Source: Azophilus sp965221755 (GTDB lineage: Bacteria; Pseudomonadota; Gammaproteobacteria; Pseudomonadales; Azotimanducaceae). Taken from it: DNA of 64,000 nt. The position numbers were made by a program, and so were the translations under genes. Below the pieces are notes generated by a model that worked only from the letters and a program-made list of their open reading frames with translations, ran no database searches and was not told where the DNA came from. Numbering within the stretch: position 1 is the stretch's first letter; the number at the start of each line of letters is the position of its first letter. Of the stretch, positions 24,682-32,333 are shown one piece after another. Location of the stretch: NCBI GenBank assembly GCA_965221755.1, contig OZ244921.1:2170001-2234000 (forward strand), read 5' to 3'.

Positions 24682-26157
24682 TCATGTCGATCGGCGGGTG
24701 TCCTGTCCCGCCAAGTGGGCGTAGGCGCCTGCTTGGGTTTGCAGCTGGCGGGAGTCTCGAATCAACGGCATGGCTGCGACCACGGCAACGATCAACAAAG
24801 CGATTTCAAGTGCGTAAACCGTGACGTAGCCGATCGCCGCACCCGCAAAGATCCAAATTTCCGCGGCCGCGGCCGCGGCGGTGACGGCGTTGACCGCGTC
24901 CCTGACGGCGCCGCTCAAAGCCATGCCCACGCCCAATGCCGTGGCCTGCACCGCGCCCCAAGCGCCCAACGCCAGGCCGGCTTGGTTCGGGGGCGCCCGG
25001 TTCATGGTGGCGGTCAGCGTGGCGTGCATGAAGACGGCGCCGCCGAAGCCGACCAGCAGATTGCCAACCAGGAACAGCCCGGAGGACTGCAAGGGCGCTG
25101 CCAATATGACCAGCGCGAACGCCGGAACGCCGACCAACGCTCCGGTTTGGGCCAAGCGATAGGAGTCGGCGCCTTCGCTGGGGGCATGGGATGCGAACAC
25201 GAACCCCAGCAAGCCTCCAAGCGCCAGCAACGCCGTCAGCTTGGTCGTGTCGGCCACGCTCATGCGAAGCACTTGTCCGCCGAAGGGTTCGAGCAGTATG
25301 TCGGCCATGCCGAAGGCTATGGTGCCAATGCCCACAAGAATCAAACGCTGCACCGTGTGCTCCCCTTGGCGGAAGTTGGCCCAGGATTCGCGAAACGTCG
25401 GATCGGGCGCGGCTGCCGGACGCCCCCGCCGGGGTCGCCGAGTCTCCTGCTTCCACATCGAGATGGCGTTCAGGACCATCGTGATCAGTGCCGCGCTCTG
25501 AATGACTTGGACCAGACGGCCGTGCGAGAAGTTCTCAAGCGCGACGCCGAAGGCGAGGGCGGCGACCATCATGCCAACCAGCAGCATGACGTACATCAAC
25601 CCGACGACCTTGGCGTGGGACTCTTTGCGGGTGAGGTCCGTTGCAAGGGCAAGACCGGCCGTTTGAACGGTATGCACGCCGGCGCCGACCATGAGGAAGG
25701 CGAGCGCTGCCGAAGCCTGTCCGATCCACAGCGGGGCTGAGCCGGACTGGCCCTTGCCGGCCAGGACCAGCAGCGCGAAGGGCATGATCGCGAATCCGCC
25801 GAATTGCCAGAGCGTGCCCTTCCAGATGAAGGGCACCCGGCGCCAGCCCAATTCGCAGCGATGAACGTCCGAATTGAACCCGATCAACGCCCGAAAAGGC
25901 GCGAACACGAGCGGCATGGCCAGCATCAGCCCGACCAATGAGGCGGGAACCTGCAGCTCAACGATCATGACCCGGTTCAAGGTGCCGACCAGCAACACCA
26001 TTGCCATGCCAACGGATACTTGAAACAGGGACAACCGCAGAAGCCGGCCGAGCGGAAGGTCGGGCGTGGCGATGTCAGCGAACGGCAGGTAACGCGGGCC
26101 GAGCTCAAGCCACTTGTTCGTAAGGTTGCGCGCAAAGCGGCTCATTCGTCGTTCCAC
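24682..26157 (-). CDS. pucC: PucC, LH2 assembly membrane protein
   Basis: Twelve-helix PucC-family protein of about 491 residues required for light-harvesting 2 assembly in known species. Typical segments are ELGPRYLPFADIATPDLPLGRLLRLSLFQ near the N-terminus, LNRVMIVELQVPASLVGLML, and ILLEPFGGQVLRMSV in the second half. GTG 26157 and ATG 26145 are both possible. It is downstream of pucBA and the repeat protein, about 180 bases away, and followed by def. Confidence 0.93.
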   Translation of the reverse strand: MERRMSRFARNLTNKWLELGPRYLPFADIATPDLPLGRLLRLSLFQVSVGMAMVLLVGTLNRVMIVELQVPASLVGLMLAMPLVFAPFRALIGFNSDVHRCELGWRRVPFIWKGTLWQFGGFAIMPFALLVLAGKGQSGSAPLWIGQASAALAFLMVGAGVHTVQTAGLALATDLTRKESHAKVVGLMYVMLLVGMMVAALAFGVALENFSHGRLVQVIQSAALITMVLNAISMWKQETRRPRRGRPAAAPDPTFRESWANFRQGEHTVQRLILVGIGTIAFGMADILLEPFGGQVLRMSVADTTKLTALLALGGLLGFVFASHAPSEGADSYRLAQTGALVGVPAFALVILAAPLQSSGLFLVGNLLVGFGGAVFMHATLTATMNRAPPNQAGLALGAWGAVQATALGVGMALSGAVRDAVNAVTAAAAAAEIWIFAGAAIGYVTVYALEIALLIVAVVAAMPLIRDSRQLQTQAGAYAHLAGQDTRRST

Positions 26158-26337
26158 ATGGCCGGAGCCTCGCCGATCCGCGAAGGGCGACTCGCCCGCA
26201 ATGGAAGCGGGGCGGACGACGAGCGGCGATCAACCCGCCGCCCGAACCGCATAGCTGCAATTCCGATCGGCCGAACCGACATGGAAACCGGCGCCGCGAT
26301 GACGGTCCCTGCTTTCGGATGCGTCGTCCGCAATCCG

Positions 26338-27039
26338 TCAGCCAGACTTGGAGGCGTTTTCCTTGGTCAGCGGGGCCATGCCCAAAAGCGATGACAAGGG
26401 CGTGGGATTGCTTGACAGGAGGGGCAGGCCGAAGCTGGTGGTCCATCGCCCCTTGCTGGCCGATAGCGTCTTCCACATGAGCAGCTTGGAAAGCGGCGCT
26501 GGGTCGCTCGACAGCAGCGGCAGCCCGAAGCTGCGGCGCTTGGCCCTTTGGGACGAGGACAGCGCCTTCATGCCGAACCAGAGCCGACCGTTGCGGCTTA
26601 GCAACCGCATGCCGAACAGGCGGGATAGGGAAAAGTTGGAGTCCGCCAGCCCCGCACCCGCACGGCTGTGCGAGCTGAGCAGCGGCATGCCAAGGAGGTC
26701 GGAGAGCGGCGCGGGTTGGCCGGACTCGTAAACGGGGATGCTGTCGGTTTCGACGGGGCCGTGGGCGTGCAAGGCCCAGGTCGCGCGCTGGCCTTGCCCG
26801 AACTGCGCCTTCACCGAGACGACCGACAGGCCTCTCTCCAAGGCGCCAAGGCAGCAATCCTCCAAGCTGCCCGACCGAAGGAATCCGCTGCCAATGGCAT
26901 CGCTTACGGCCTGCGCGCGATCTTCAATGGCAGCGGATATCACCAGAATGTCGTCAGTTCGGAATCCTGCCGCCACCAAGCCCTCAGAGGCGGCTGCTGC
27001 CGCCTCGTCGGTTTCAAACAGCCGAACAATAGATGCCAT
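26338..27039 (-). CDS. Unknown repeat protein between pucA and pucC
   Basis: 233 residues, no family that I recognise with certainty. Residues 1-95 look like a compact alpha/beta domain (MASIVRLFETDEAAAAASEG, then GLVAAGFRTDDILVISA), vaguely like general-stress-protein 17M domains. From about residue 105 the chain is built of degenerate repeats: PLSDLLGMPLLSS, SLSRLFGMRLLS, WFGMKALSS, SFGLPLLSS (twice), PLSKLLMWKTLS and PLSSLLGMAPL. Linkers are basic and Ser-rich. No signal peptide or long membrane helix is seen. GGGGG lies a few bases before ATG 27039. Its place in the pucBA-pucC operon implies a role with LH2 assembly or membrane organisation. Confidence 0.8.
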   Translation of the reverse strand: MASIVRLFETDEAAAAASEGLVAAGFRTDDILVISAAIEDRAQAVSDAIGSGFLRSGSLEDCCLGALERGLSVVSVKAQFGQGQRATWALHAHGPVETDSIPVYESGQPAPLSDLLGMPLLSSHSRAGAGLADSNFSLSRLFGMRLLSRNGRLWFGMKALSSSQRAKRRSFGLPLLSSDPAPLSKLLMWKTLSASKGRWTTSFGLPLLSSNPTPLSSLLGMAPLTKENASKSG

Positions 27040-27160
27040 TTCGACCCCCAAAGTCTTCCTGCGACACCACGCTGATGGGGCGCCGCCTAGCAAAAAAGCG
27101 CCGCCTGACTTCGCGCCGATTAAGGGACCAGGCGACTTGGATTGTTCGATGTTATCGCGG

Positions 27161-27304
27161 TCAGCCGCCGAAAAAGGCGGGGAACCAAGAGCTGTTCGAC
27201 AGCACCGAGTAATGGACTATCAATGACGTTACCGCCACAGCGCCGAGGAACAGAGGCAAGCCGACGGTCGGCTTCACAACGCACCAAATTCTGCCTTGAT
27301 TCAT
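27161..27304 (-). CDS. pucA: Light-harvesting 2 alpha polypeptide
   Basis: 47-residue antenna protein: MNQGRIWCVVKPTVGLPLFL, a membrane helix with Mg-ligand His31 (SLIVHYSVLS) and C-terminal SSWFPAFFGG. It aligns without gaps to known LH2 alpha chains. Residues 44 and 45 are Phe-Phe instead of the Tyr-Trp or Tyr-Tyr that hydrogen-bond the B850 acetyl groups, so a blue-shifted long-wave band is expected. AGGAG lies seven bases before the ATG. It is 15 bases after pucB. Confidence 0.95.
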   Translation of the reverse strand: MNQGRIWCVVKPTVGLPLFLGAVAVTSLIVHYSVLSNSSWFPAFFGG

Positions 27305-27319
27305 GGTTTTCTCCTGTTT

Positions 27320-27481
27320 CTAGCCCAGCCACGGCGTATAGAGGTACGCCAAGAGGTGTGCAATTGCGGAAATCACGAAAAACACACGGGTGCCATCAAT
27401 GATGTGCTTGTGCAGTTCTTCGGATTCACCGATCGTCAAGCCAGTCGGCCACACGCGATTCGGATCGTCAAGATCGGCCAT
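27320..27481 (-). CDS. pucB: Light-harvesting 2 beta polypeptide
   Basis: 53-residue antenna chain. A polar N-terminus is followed by ESEELHKHIIDGTRVFFVIS, carrying the His and Arg that contact B800 in known LH2, and AHLLAYLYTPWLG with the B850 Mg-ligand His. GGGAG lies about eight bases before the ATG. It is first in the operon pucB-pucA-repeat protein-pucC-def-bchC. Confidence 0.95.
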   Translation of the reverse strand: MADLDDPNRVWPTGLTIGESEELHKHIIDGTRVFFVISAIAHLLAYLYTPWLG

Positions 27482-27564
27482 GTTCTTTCTCCCAGTAGGA
27501 CGTTCAGTTCATTCACCCTGCCGCCGAACCTACGGCCAAGCCATTGGTCTAACGACACCCCGAC

Positions 27565-27592
27565 CATATAAGCTGCGATTGCCGCTTGTCAA
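27565..27592 (-). promoter_or_regulatory. Predicted puc operon promoter
   Basis: Minus-strand TTGACA (27592-27587), 16-base spacer, TATATG (27570-27565), 84 bases before pucB. The upstream tract AAACCCAAAGAAACC resembles that before the bchX promoter. Confidence 0.6.
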
Positions 27593-27634
27593 CAGGTTTC
27601 TTTGGGTTTGTTCGTGATCTCTTGCGAAGGGCGG

Positions 27635-28771
27635 TCAATTGCGGGGTCGGGCGACGATCAGCCCGCCTGCCAAGGGCTGCCGCGTCCTGACTTGCCGGAT
27701 CCGATCAAACCCCGCGCGCCGCAACAGGGCGTTCAACTCCCCGTAGGTTCGGGCGCGGCCCTGCCCCATCGCCAGCAGATAGAATCCAAAGTAGGCGTCG
27801 CCGACTCGCGCTGCCTCGGGCGCCCCGGCAAGGGGCTCGGCCAGGAGCAGGCAGCCGCCTTGGGGCAATGCCGCCCTGACCGCCCGAAGAATGGTCAGGG
27901 CGGCGTCATCGTCGTGGTCATGCACGATGCGCACCAGCGAGATGAGGTCCGCGCCGACGGGCAGCCGATCGCGCAGGAAGTCCCCCTCAAAAATCCGAGC
28001 GCGTCCCGACTCGACCAATTCGCCCAAGTTCTCCCGCGCCAGCCCAGCGACGGCCGGCAGCTCGAAGAGCATGAGTTGCAGACGGGGATTGGCGGCCGCC
28101 GCCTGCCTCAGAAAGGTGCCGTCGCCGCCCCCGACGTCGAGCAGGGCACGGTGTCCGCGCAGGCGATATCCGTCAAGCACGTTGAACGCCACCAAACCTT
28201 GGCTCGCCGCCATCAGGGCGGTGTAGGAACCGGCGCCGGCCGGCTCGACGGCGCGCGGATTTCCTGACCGCGCATAGGGCCAGTAACGAGCCAGTTCGGT
28301 CTCGGGTGATTGCGCGCCCAGCAAAGCGACGGGATCAGCCAGATCCCGATAAACCAGCCCGTGGTGCTCGATCATCCGGCAAAGGCCGGGATTGGCGATC
28401 AAGGGCGCGCCCAAGGCGCCGACGTGGTAGCGGCCGAGCCGGTCGCGTTCGACAAGCCGCAAGGCTGCGGCAGCGCGCAGCAGCCGCTCCGCCGCCGGAG
28501 CATCCAAGCCCAGCTGCGAACTGAGCGCCTCCGGCGTCGCTGGATGCTCGTAGAGGCGCTCCAGAACCCGCGTTTGCACGCAGGCCAGCAGCACTTGGGA
28601 GTACACGAAGCCAGCGCAAAGATCGAACAGGTCCCGCGCCCGGGCGTTGGCGATGCGGTTCACGAACGGCATCCGCAGCGCCCAACGCTGCATTTCGGCG
28701 CTGGCCAGCCATCGGGTCAGCCGACGCGCGGAACCGCGCCTCGGCCCGCCGCTTTGGTCGCCGGTATCCAA
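27635..28771 (-). CDS. crtF: Hydroxyneurosporene O-methyltransferase
   Basis: SAM-dependent methylation of the C1 hydroxyl of acyclic carotenoids on the way to spheroidene or spirilloxanthin. It has up to 378 residues: the conserved N-terminal helical region ARARDLFDLCAGFVYSQVLLACV, a winged-helix dimerisation part, then the methyltransferase fold ALLDVGGGDGTFLRQAA and LVRIVHDHDDDAALTIL. The start is uncertain; TTG 28771 is used because conservation reaches residue 20. It follows crtE by 34 bases. Confidence 0.92.
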   Translation of the reverse strand: MDTGDQSGGPRRGSARRLTRWLASAEMQRWALRMPFVNRIANARARDLFDLCAGFVYSQVLLACVQTRVLERLYEHPATPEALSSQLGLDAPAAERLLRAAAALRLVERDRLGRYHVGALGAPLIANPGLCRMIEHHGLVYRDLADPVALLGAQSPETELARYWPYARSGNPRAVEPAGAGSYTALMAASQGLVAFNVLDGYRLRGHRALLDVGGGDGTFLRQAAAANPRLQLMLFELPAVAGLARENLGELVESGRARIFEGDFLRDRLPVGADLISLVRIVHDHDDDAALTILRAVRAALPQGGCLLLAEPLAGAPEAARVGDAYFGFYLLAMGQGRARTYGELNALLRRAGFDRIRQVRTRQPLAGGLIVARPRN

Positions 28772-28805
28772 GGCTGCGCCAGCGCTTTGGCGGATCGCCG
28801 GCCGG

Positions 28806-29675
28806 CTAGGCAGCCAATGCGGAAAGCCGCTTGGACAGCAGGGCCTCCGCCTCCGCCCGCATGAGTTTGCGCAGCGCCTGCTCGCCGGGGCATCGCGGTA
28901 TCGCGTCCATGGCGGCTGCGATCAGCGCCTCAAGCCTTTGGCCGGCGCCCGCGACGCCGAGCGCGCGGGCGGCGTTGGGCCGATCATGCTTCAAGTCCTG
29001 GCCGACGTCCTTGCCCACGGCGGCCGGGTCGGCAACCAAGTCGAGCAGATCGTCCGCAACTTGGTAGGCTTCGCCCACAGCTTGCCCGACCGCTCGCCAA
29101 GACGCCGAATCCACGCCTGCCGAAGCGGCGCCGGCCATGGTGGCGGCCGCGAACAGCGCGCCGGTCTTCGCGCTTTGGTAGCATTCCAGCGACACGTTCG
29201 GGTCGGCTTCCCAAGCTTGGCCGGCAACGATCCCTGACGGCAGCCCCGTGGATTCACCCAGGATTGCAAGGACGGCCGCCGCCCGTGACGGATTGATTGG
29301 AATGGTCCTGATCAGGTTTTGGAAGCCCAGCACGATCAGGGCATCGCCGGCCAGCAACGCCACCTGCTCGCCGAACGCCTTGTGCGCCGACGGCTTGCCC
29401 CGACGGGTCTCGGCAGCGTCGAAACAGGGAAGATCGTCATGCACCAAGGACGCGCAATGCATCAGTTCGATGGCAGCGGCCGCGCAATTCGCGATTTCCG
29501 GCTCCTGCGCGCCGCAGGCGTCGGCAACGGCCAAGCAGAGCCGTGGTCGCACCCGCGCCCCGCCTGGGAAGACGGCGTACTTGACGGCGTCAGCCAAAGC
29601 GGGCGGGGACGATTGCCTCCGGGTCAAGGCCAAGGCGCTCTCAAGAGCCGCTTCGATCCGCTCGTCCGGGCGCAT
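28806..29675 (-). CDS. crtE: Geranylgeranyl diphosphate synthase
   Basis: Condenses isopentenyl diphosphate units to C20 geranylgeranyl diphosphate, the precursor of carotenoids and of the bacteriochlorophyll tail. It has 289 residues. The first Asp-rich motif is HDDLPCFDAAETRRGKPS near residue 80 and the second DDLLDL near 210; KYAVFPGGARVRPRL is the entry motif. AGGAG precedes ATG 29675. It opens crtE-crtF, with a promoter at 29725-29753. Confidence 0.95.
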   Translation of the reverse strand: MRPDERIEAALESALALTRRQSSPPALADAVKYAVFPGGARVRPRLCLAVADACGAQEPEIANCAAAAIELMHCASLVHDDLPCFDAAETRRGKPSAHKAFGEQVALLAGDALIVLGFQNLIRTIPINPSRAAAVLAILGESTGLPSGIVAGQAWEADPNVSLECYQSAKTGALFAAATMAGAASAGVDSASWRAVGQAVGEAYQVADDLLDLVADPAAVGKDVGQDLKHDRPNAARALGVAGAGQRLEALIAAAMDAIPRCPGEQALRKLMRAEAEALLSKRLSALAA

Positions 29676-29724
29676 TCCCGTGCTCCTGAGTAAAGAGTAA
29701 ACTGCGTCACCAGATGACGAATCG

Positions 29725-29753
29725 ACACTAGACGCCCGCTGCAATCATGTCAA
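29725..29753 (-). promoter_or_regulatory. Predicted crtEF promoter
   Basis: Minus-strand TTGACA (29753-29748), 17-base spacer, TAGTGT (29730-29725), about 50 bases before crtE. The -35 box directly touches a composite palindromic element. Confidence 0.55.
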
Positions 29754-29755
29754 GG

Positions 29756-29860
29756 CGCGACCTGACGGTCGCGGCGGACCAAAGGTCCGTGGGAGTTTCG
29801 CTTACCGCGAAACCCCGCGCTCGTCGGGTGGGTCAGGTTCCGAGCTGTTTCTGAGCTTGC
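29756..29860 (-). repeat. Composite palindromic element B
   Basis: Reverse orientation, between divergent crtE and crtD. It carries two second hairpins, CGCGACC-TGAC-GGTCGCG (29756-29773) and GGACC-AAA-GGTCC (29776-29788), then the constant hairpin (29792-29816, one mismatch) and the conserved flank. Confidence 0.88.
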
Positions 29861-29898
29861 GCAGGGGGCTGGGTCCGGTGAGTCCGGGTCAAGTCGAA

Positions 29899-31470
29899 AT
29901 GTCCGGGTCGGGCTGGGGCGTGAACGTGGCGCGAGTCACCGTTGTGGGTGCGGGAATCGGCGGCTTGGTCGCCGCCTTGGAGTTGGCGCACCGCGGCCTG
30001 GAGGTGCGGGTTCTGGAAAGAGCCGCGCGCCCCGGCGGCAAAGTCCGGGCCGAGCGGGTGGACGGCCTGTCCATCGATGCGGGACCCACCGTGTTCACGA
30101 TGCGTTGGGTCTTTGAGGAGTTGTTTAATGACCTCGACGACTCCCTGGATGACCGTCTGGCCTTGCGGCGCGTGGAACGCCTGGCCCGGCACGCCTGGCC
30201 CGGCAGCCCGAGCTTGGACCTGTTCGCTGACGTCGGCCGCTCCGCAGATGCCGTGGGCGCCGTCTGCGGCGCCCGGGAAGCCCAACGTCTGCGACGCTTC
30301 TGCAAGCGGGCCCAGCAGACCTACGCCGCCTTGCAGGAGCCGTTCATCCGTGTCAGCAGGCCGAGCTTGGGCCGGCTGCTGAGGCACCACGCGCGCGGCG
30401 GCCTGCGGCAGCTTTGGCGCATCCGGCCCTTCATGCGGATGGCCTCCATCCTGGCGAAGGAATTCAAGGATCCGCGCCTGCGGCAATTGTTCGGTCGCTA
30501 CGCCACCTATTGCGGCTCGTCCCCGCACTTGGCGCCGGCGACCCTGATGCTGATTGCGCACGTCGAGCAGCAGGGCGTGTGGCTGGTCGAAGGCGGGATG
30601 GTGCGGATCGTGGACAGCCTGGTCCAAATGGCGAAGCGGCGCGGCGTTCAATTCGAGTACCGCGCCGAAGTCCGGCGCCTGGTTGCCGAAGGCGGTCGCG
30701 TGGCGGCGGTGGACTGTTCCGGGGACCGGCGGCTGGCAACGGATGCCGTGGTGCTCAATGCCGACGTGGCGGCTCTGGGGGAGGGCCTGTTCGGCCCTGC
30801 GGCGAGGAACGCCGTACGCCCGGTGCCGCGCAGCAGCCGTTCCCTGTCCGCCGTGACCTGGGCCATGCGGGCCAAGCCGTCCGGCTTTCCGCTGATCCGG
30901 CACAATGTGTTCTTTTCCGATCGTCCGGGCAGCGAATTCCACGACGTTTTCGACCGCGGACTGCTGCCGGCAGCGCCGACGGTCTATGTCTGCGCGCAGG
31001 ATCGGGACGACTGCGGATCGGGCGCCAACGCCCCGGAGCGGCTGTTCTGCCTCGTCAACGCCCCCGCCGCGGGCGACTCTCGTCCGCCGGGCACACCGGA
31101 GCTTTCAGGATGCGAACTCTCAAGATGCGAAACGGCGGCGTTCGAGCTGCTCAATCGATGCGGCCTGGCGTTGGCTGGCGCTGCGGACCCGGTGGTCACG
31201 ACCCCGGCGGACTTCGCCCGGCGCTTTCCGGGCACCGGGGGAGCGCTCTACGGCCGGGCATCCCACGGTTGGCGGGCCAGCTTTCAGCGTCCGGGGTCAC
31301 GCACGGCCCTGGCGGGCCTCTACCTGGCCGGGGGCAGCGCGCATCCGGGGCCGGGGGTGCCCATGGCGGCGCTCTCGGGGCGCCAAGCCGCAGCGTGCTT
31401 GATGGCGGACCTCGATTCGACGTCCGCCTCCCGAACGACGGCTATGCCTGGTGGTACCTCGACGGCCTGA
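29899..31470 (+). CDS. crtD: Hydroxyneurosporene desaturase (CrtI-like)
   Basis: FAD-dependent C3,4-desaturase of acyclic 1-hydroxy or methoxy carotenoids. It has about 523 residues, with the dinucleotide fold VTVVGAGIGGLVAALELA near residue 12, ERAARPGGKVRAERVDG, and the C-terminal motif GLYLAGGSAHPGPGVPMAAL of the phytoene desaturase family. ATG 29899 is used; a GTG at 29920 is possible. Its 3' end overlaps crtC by 76 bases. Confidence 0.93.
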   Translation: MSGSGWGVNVARVTVVGAGIGGLVAALELAHRGLEVRVLERAARPGGKVRAERVDGLSIDAGPTVFTMRWVFEELFNDLDDSLDDRLALRRVERLARHAWPGSPSLDLFADVGRSADAVGAVCGAREAQRLRRFCKRAQQTYAALQEPFIRVSRPSLGRLLRHHARGGLRQLWRIRPFMRMASILAKEFKDPRLRQLFGRYATYCGSSPHLAPATLMLIAHVEQQGVWLVEGGMVRIVDSLVQMAKRRGVQFEYRAEVRRLVAEGGRVAAVDCSGDRRLATDAVVLNADVAALGEGLFGPAARNAVRPVPRSSRSLSAVTWAMRAKPSGFPLIRHNVFFSDRPGSEFHDVFDRGLLPAAPTVYVCAQDRDDCGSGANAPERLFCLVNAPAAGDSRPPGTPELSGCELSRCETAAFELLNRCGLALAGAADPVVTTPADFARRFPGTGGALYGRASHGWRASFQRPGSRTALAGLYLAGGSAHPGPGVPMAALSGRQAAACLMADLDSTSASRTTAMPGGTSTA

Positions 31471-32333
31471 GCGACGATCGGCGGCACGGCCTCACCGTCA
31501 TTGGATTTCTGGGCAGCGTGTTCTCGCCCTACTACGCCCGGGCGCGCCGCGCCGGGCCGGCCGAGCCCGAAGCGCACTGCGCCTTCAACGCGGTGCTTTA
31601 CGGGCAGCGAGGCCGGCGCTGGTCCATGACCGAGAGGAGCGGTGAGTCCCTGCAGCGCTCCAGCGGCGGCTTGACGATCGGTCCGAGCGCCATGCGTTGG
31701 GACGGCAGCGGGTTGATCGTGAACATCGACGAAGTCACGGTGCCCCGCCCGTCGCGGCTGCGTGGCACGGTGCGCGCGCATCCCGCCTTCCCGGTGACGT
31801 TCTCAGCCGCCTTGGACCCGGCCGGGGCCCACCACTGGAGCCCGATCGCCCCGGTCGCGCGAATCGAAGTCGATTTCACGCAACCTCGGCTGCGCTGGCG
31901 CGGACAGGGTTACCTGGACACGAATTGGGGCGCGGCACCGCTGGAGGACGCCTTCCTGCAATGGCACTGGTCGAGGGCGCACAATGCGCGCGGCGATGCG
32001 CTGATACTTTATGATCGCGAGACAACCAGCGGCGAGCGAAGCCTGTTGGCGTTGGAGTTTGGGCCCGACGGCGCGCCCAGGAGCCTGCCGGCGCCCGCCC
32101 GGGCGCCGCTTCCGCGAACGTTGTGGCGAATCTCCCGAACGACCTACGCCGATGACGGACGGGCGCAGGTCCAACGCACGTTGGAGGACACGCCGTTTTA
32201 CGCCCGCTCGTTGATTGCGGCCGAGTTGCGGGGCGAACCGGTCGTCTCCATGCACGAGAGCTTGAGCTTGCGGCGATTCGGACAAGCCTGGGTGCAGGGG
32301 CTGCTGCCTTTCAGAATGCCCCGCTGGGGCTAG
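31395..32333 (+). CDS. crtC: Hydroxyneurosporene/acyclic carotenoid 1,2-hydratase
   Basis: Adds water across the C1,2 end of neurosporene or lycopene derivatives. The 312-residue protein shows DGYAWWYLDGLSDDRRHGLT, GFLGSVFSPYYAR and GYLDTNWGAAPLEDAFLQWHWSRA, all typical. The start is GTG 31395, inside the end of crtD in another frame. A longer open frame runs upstream but there it is only the shadow of crtD. It converges on crtB with a four-base overlap. Confidence 0.92.
   Translation: MLDGGPRFDVRLPNDGYAWWYLDGLSDDRRHGLTVIGFLGSVFSPYYARARRAGPAEPEAHCAFNAVLYGQRGRRWSMTERSGESLQRSSGGLTIGPSAMRWDGSGLIVNIDEVTVPRPSRLRGTVRAHPAFPVTFSAALDPAGAHHWSPIAPVARIEVDFTQPRLRWRGQGYLDTNWGAAPLEDAFLQWHWSRAHNARGDALILYDRETTSGERSLLALEFGPDGAPRSLPAPARAPLPRTLWRISRTTYADDGRAQVQRTLEDTPFYARSLIAAELRGEPVVSMHESLSLRRFGQAWVQGLLPFRMPRWG

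Noticed and set aside
26142..26333. A 63-codon minus-strand frame filling the gap before pucC, ending on its ATG
   Set aside because: No good start or ribosome site, Arg/Ser-rich composition and no family likeness; it may only be leader sequence.
27482..27634. PpsR/CrtJ palindromes TGT-N12-ACA upstream of pucB, bchX and crtE
   Set aside because: Inspected by eye and no match with correct spacing was found; a regulator binding another sequence cannot be excluded.
29754..29900. Integron attC site, because of the paired hairpins
   Set aside because: No RYYYAAC/GTTRRRY core sites and no gene cassettes or integrase nearby.
30414..31394. Upstream extension of the crtC frame to 639 codons
   Set aside because: This part overlaps crtD in another frame and has Arg-rich shadow composition; CrtC likeness starts only after 31395.
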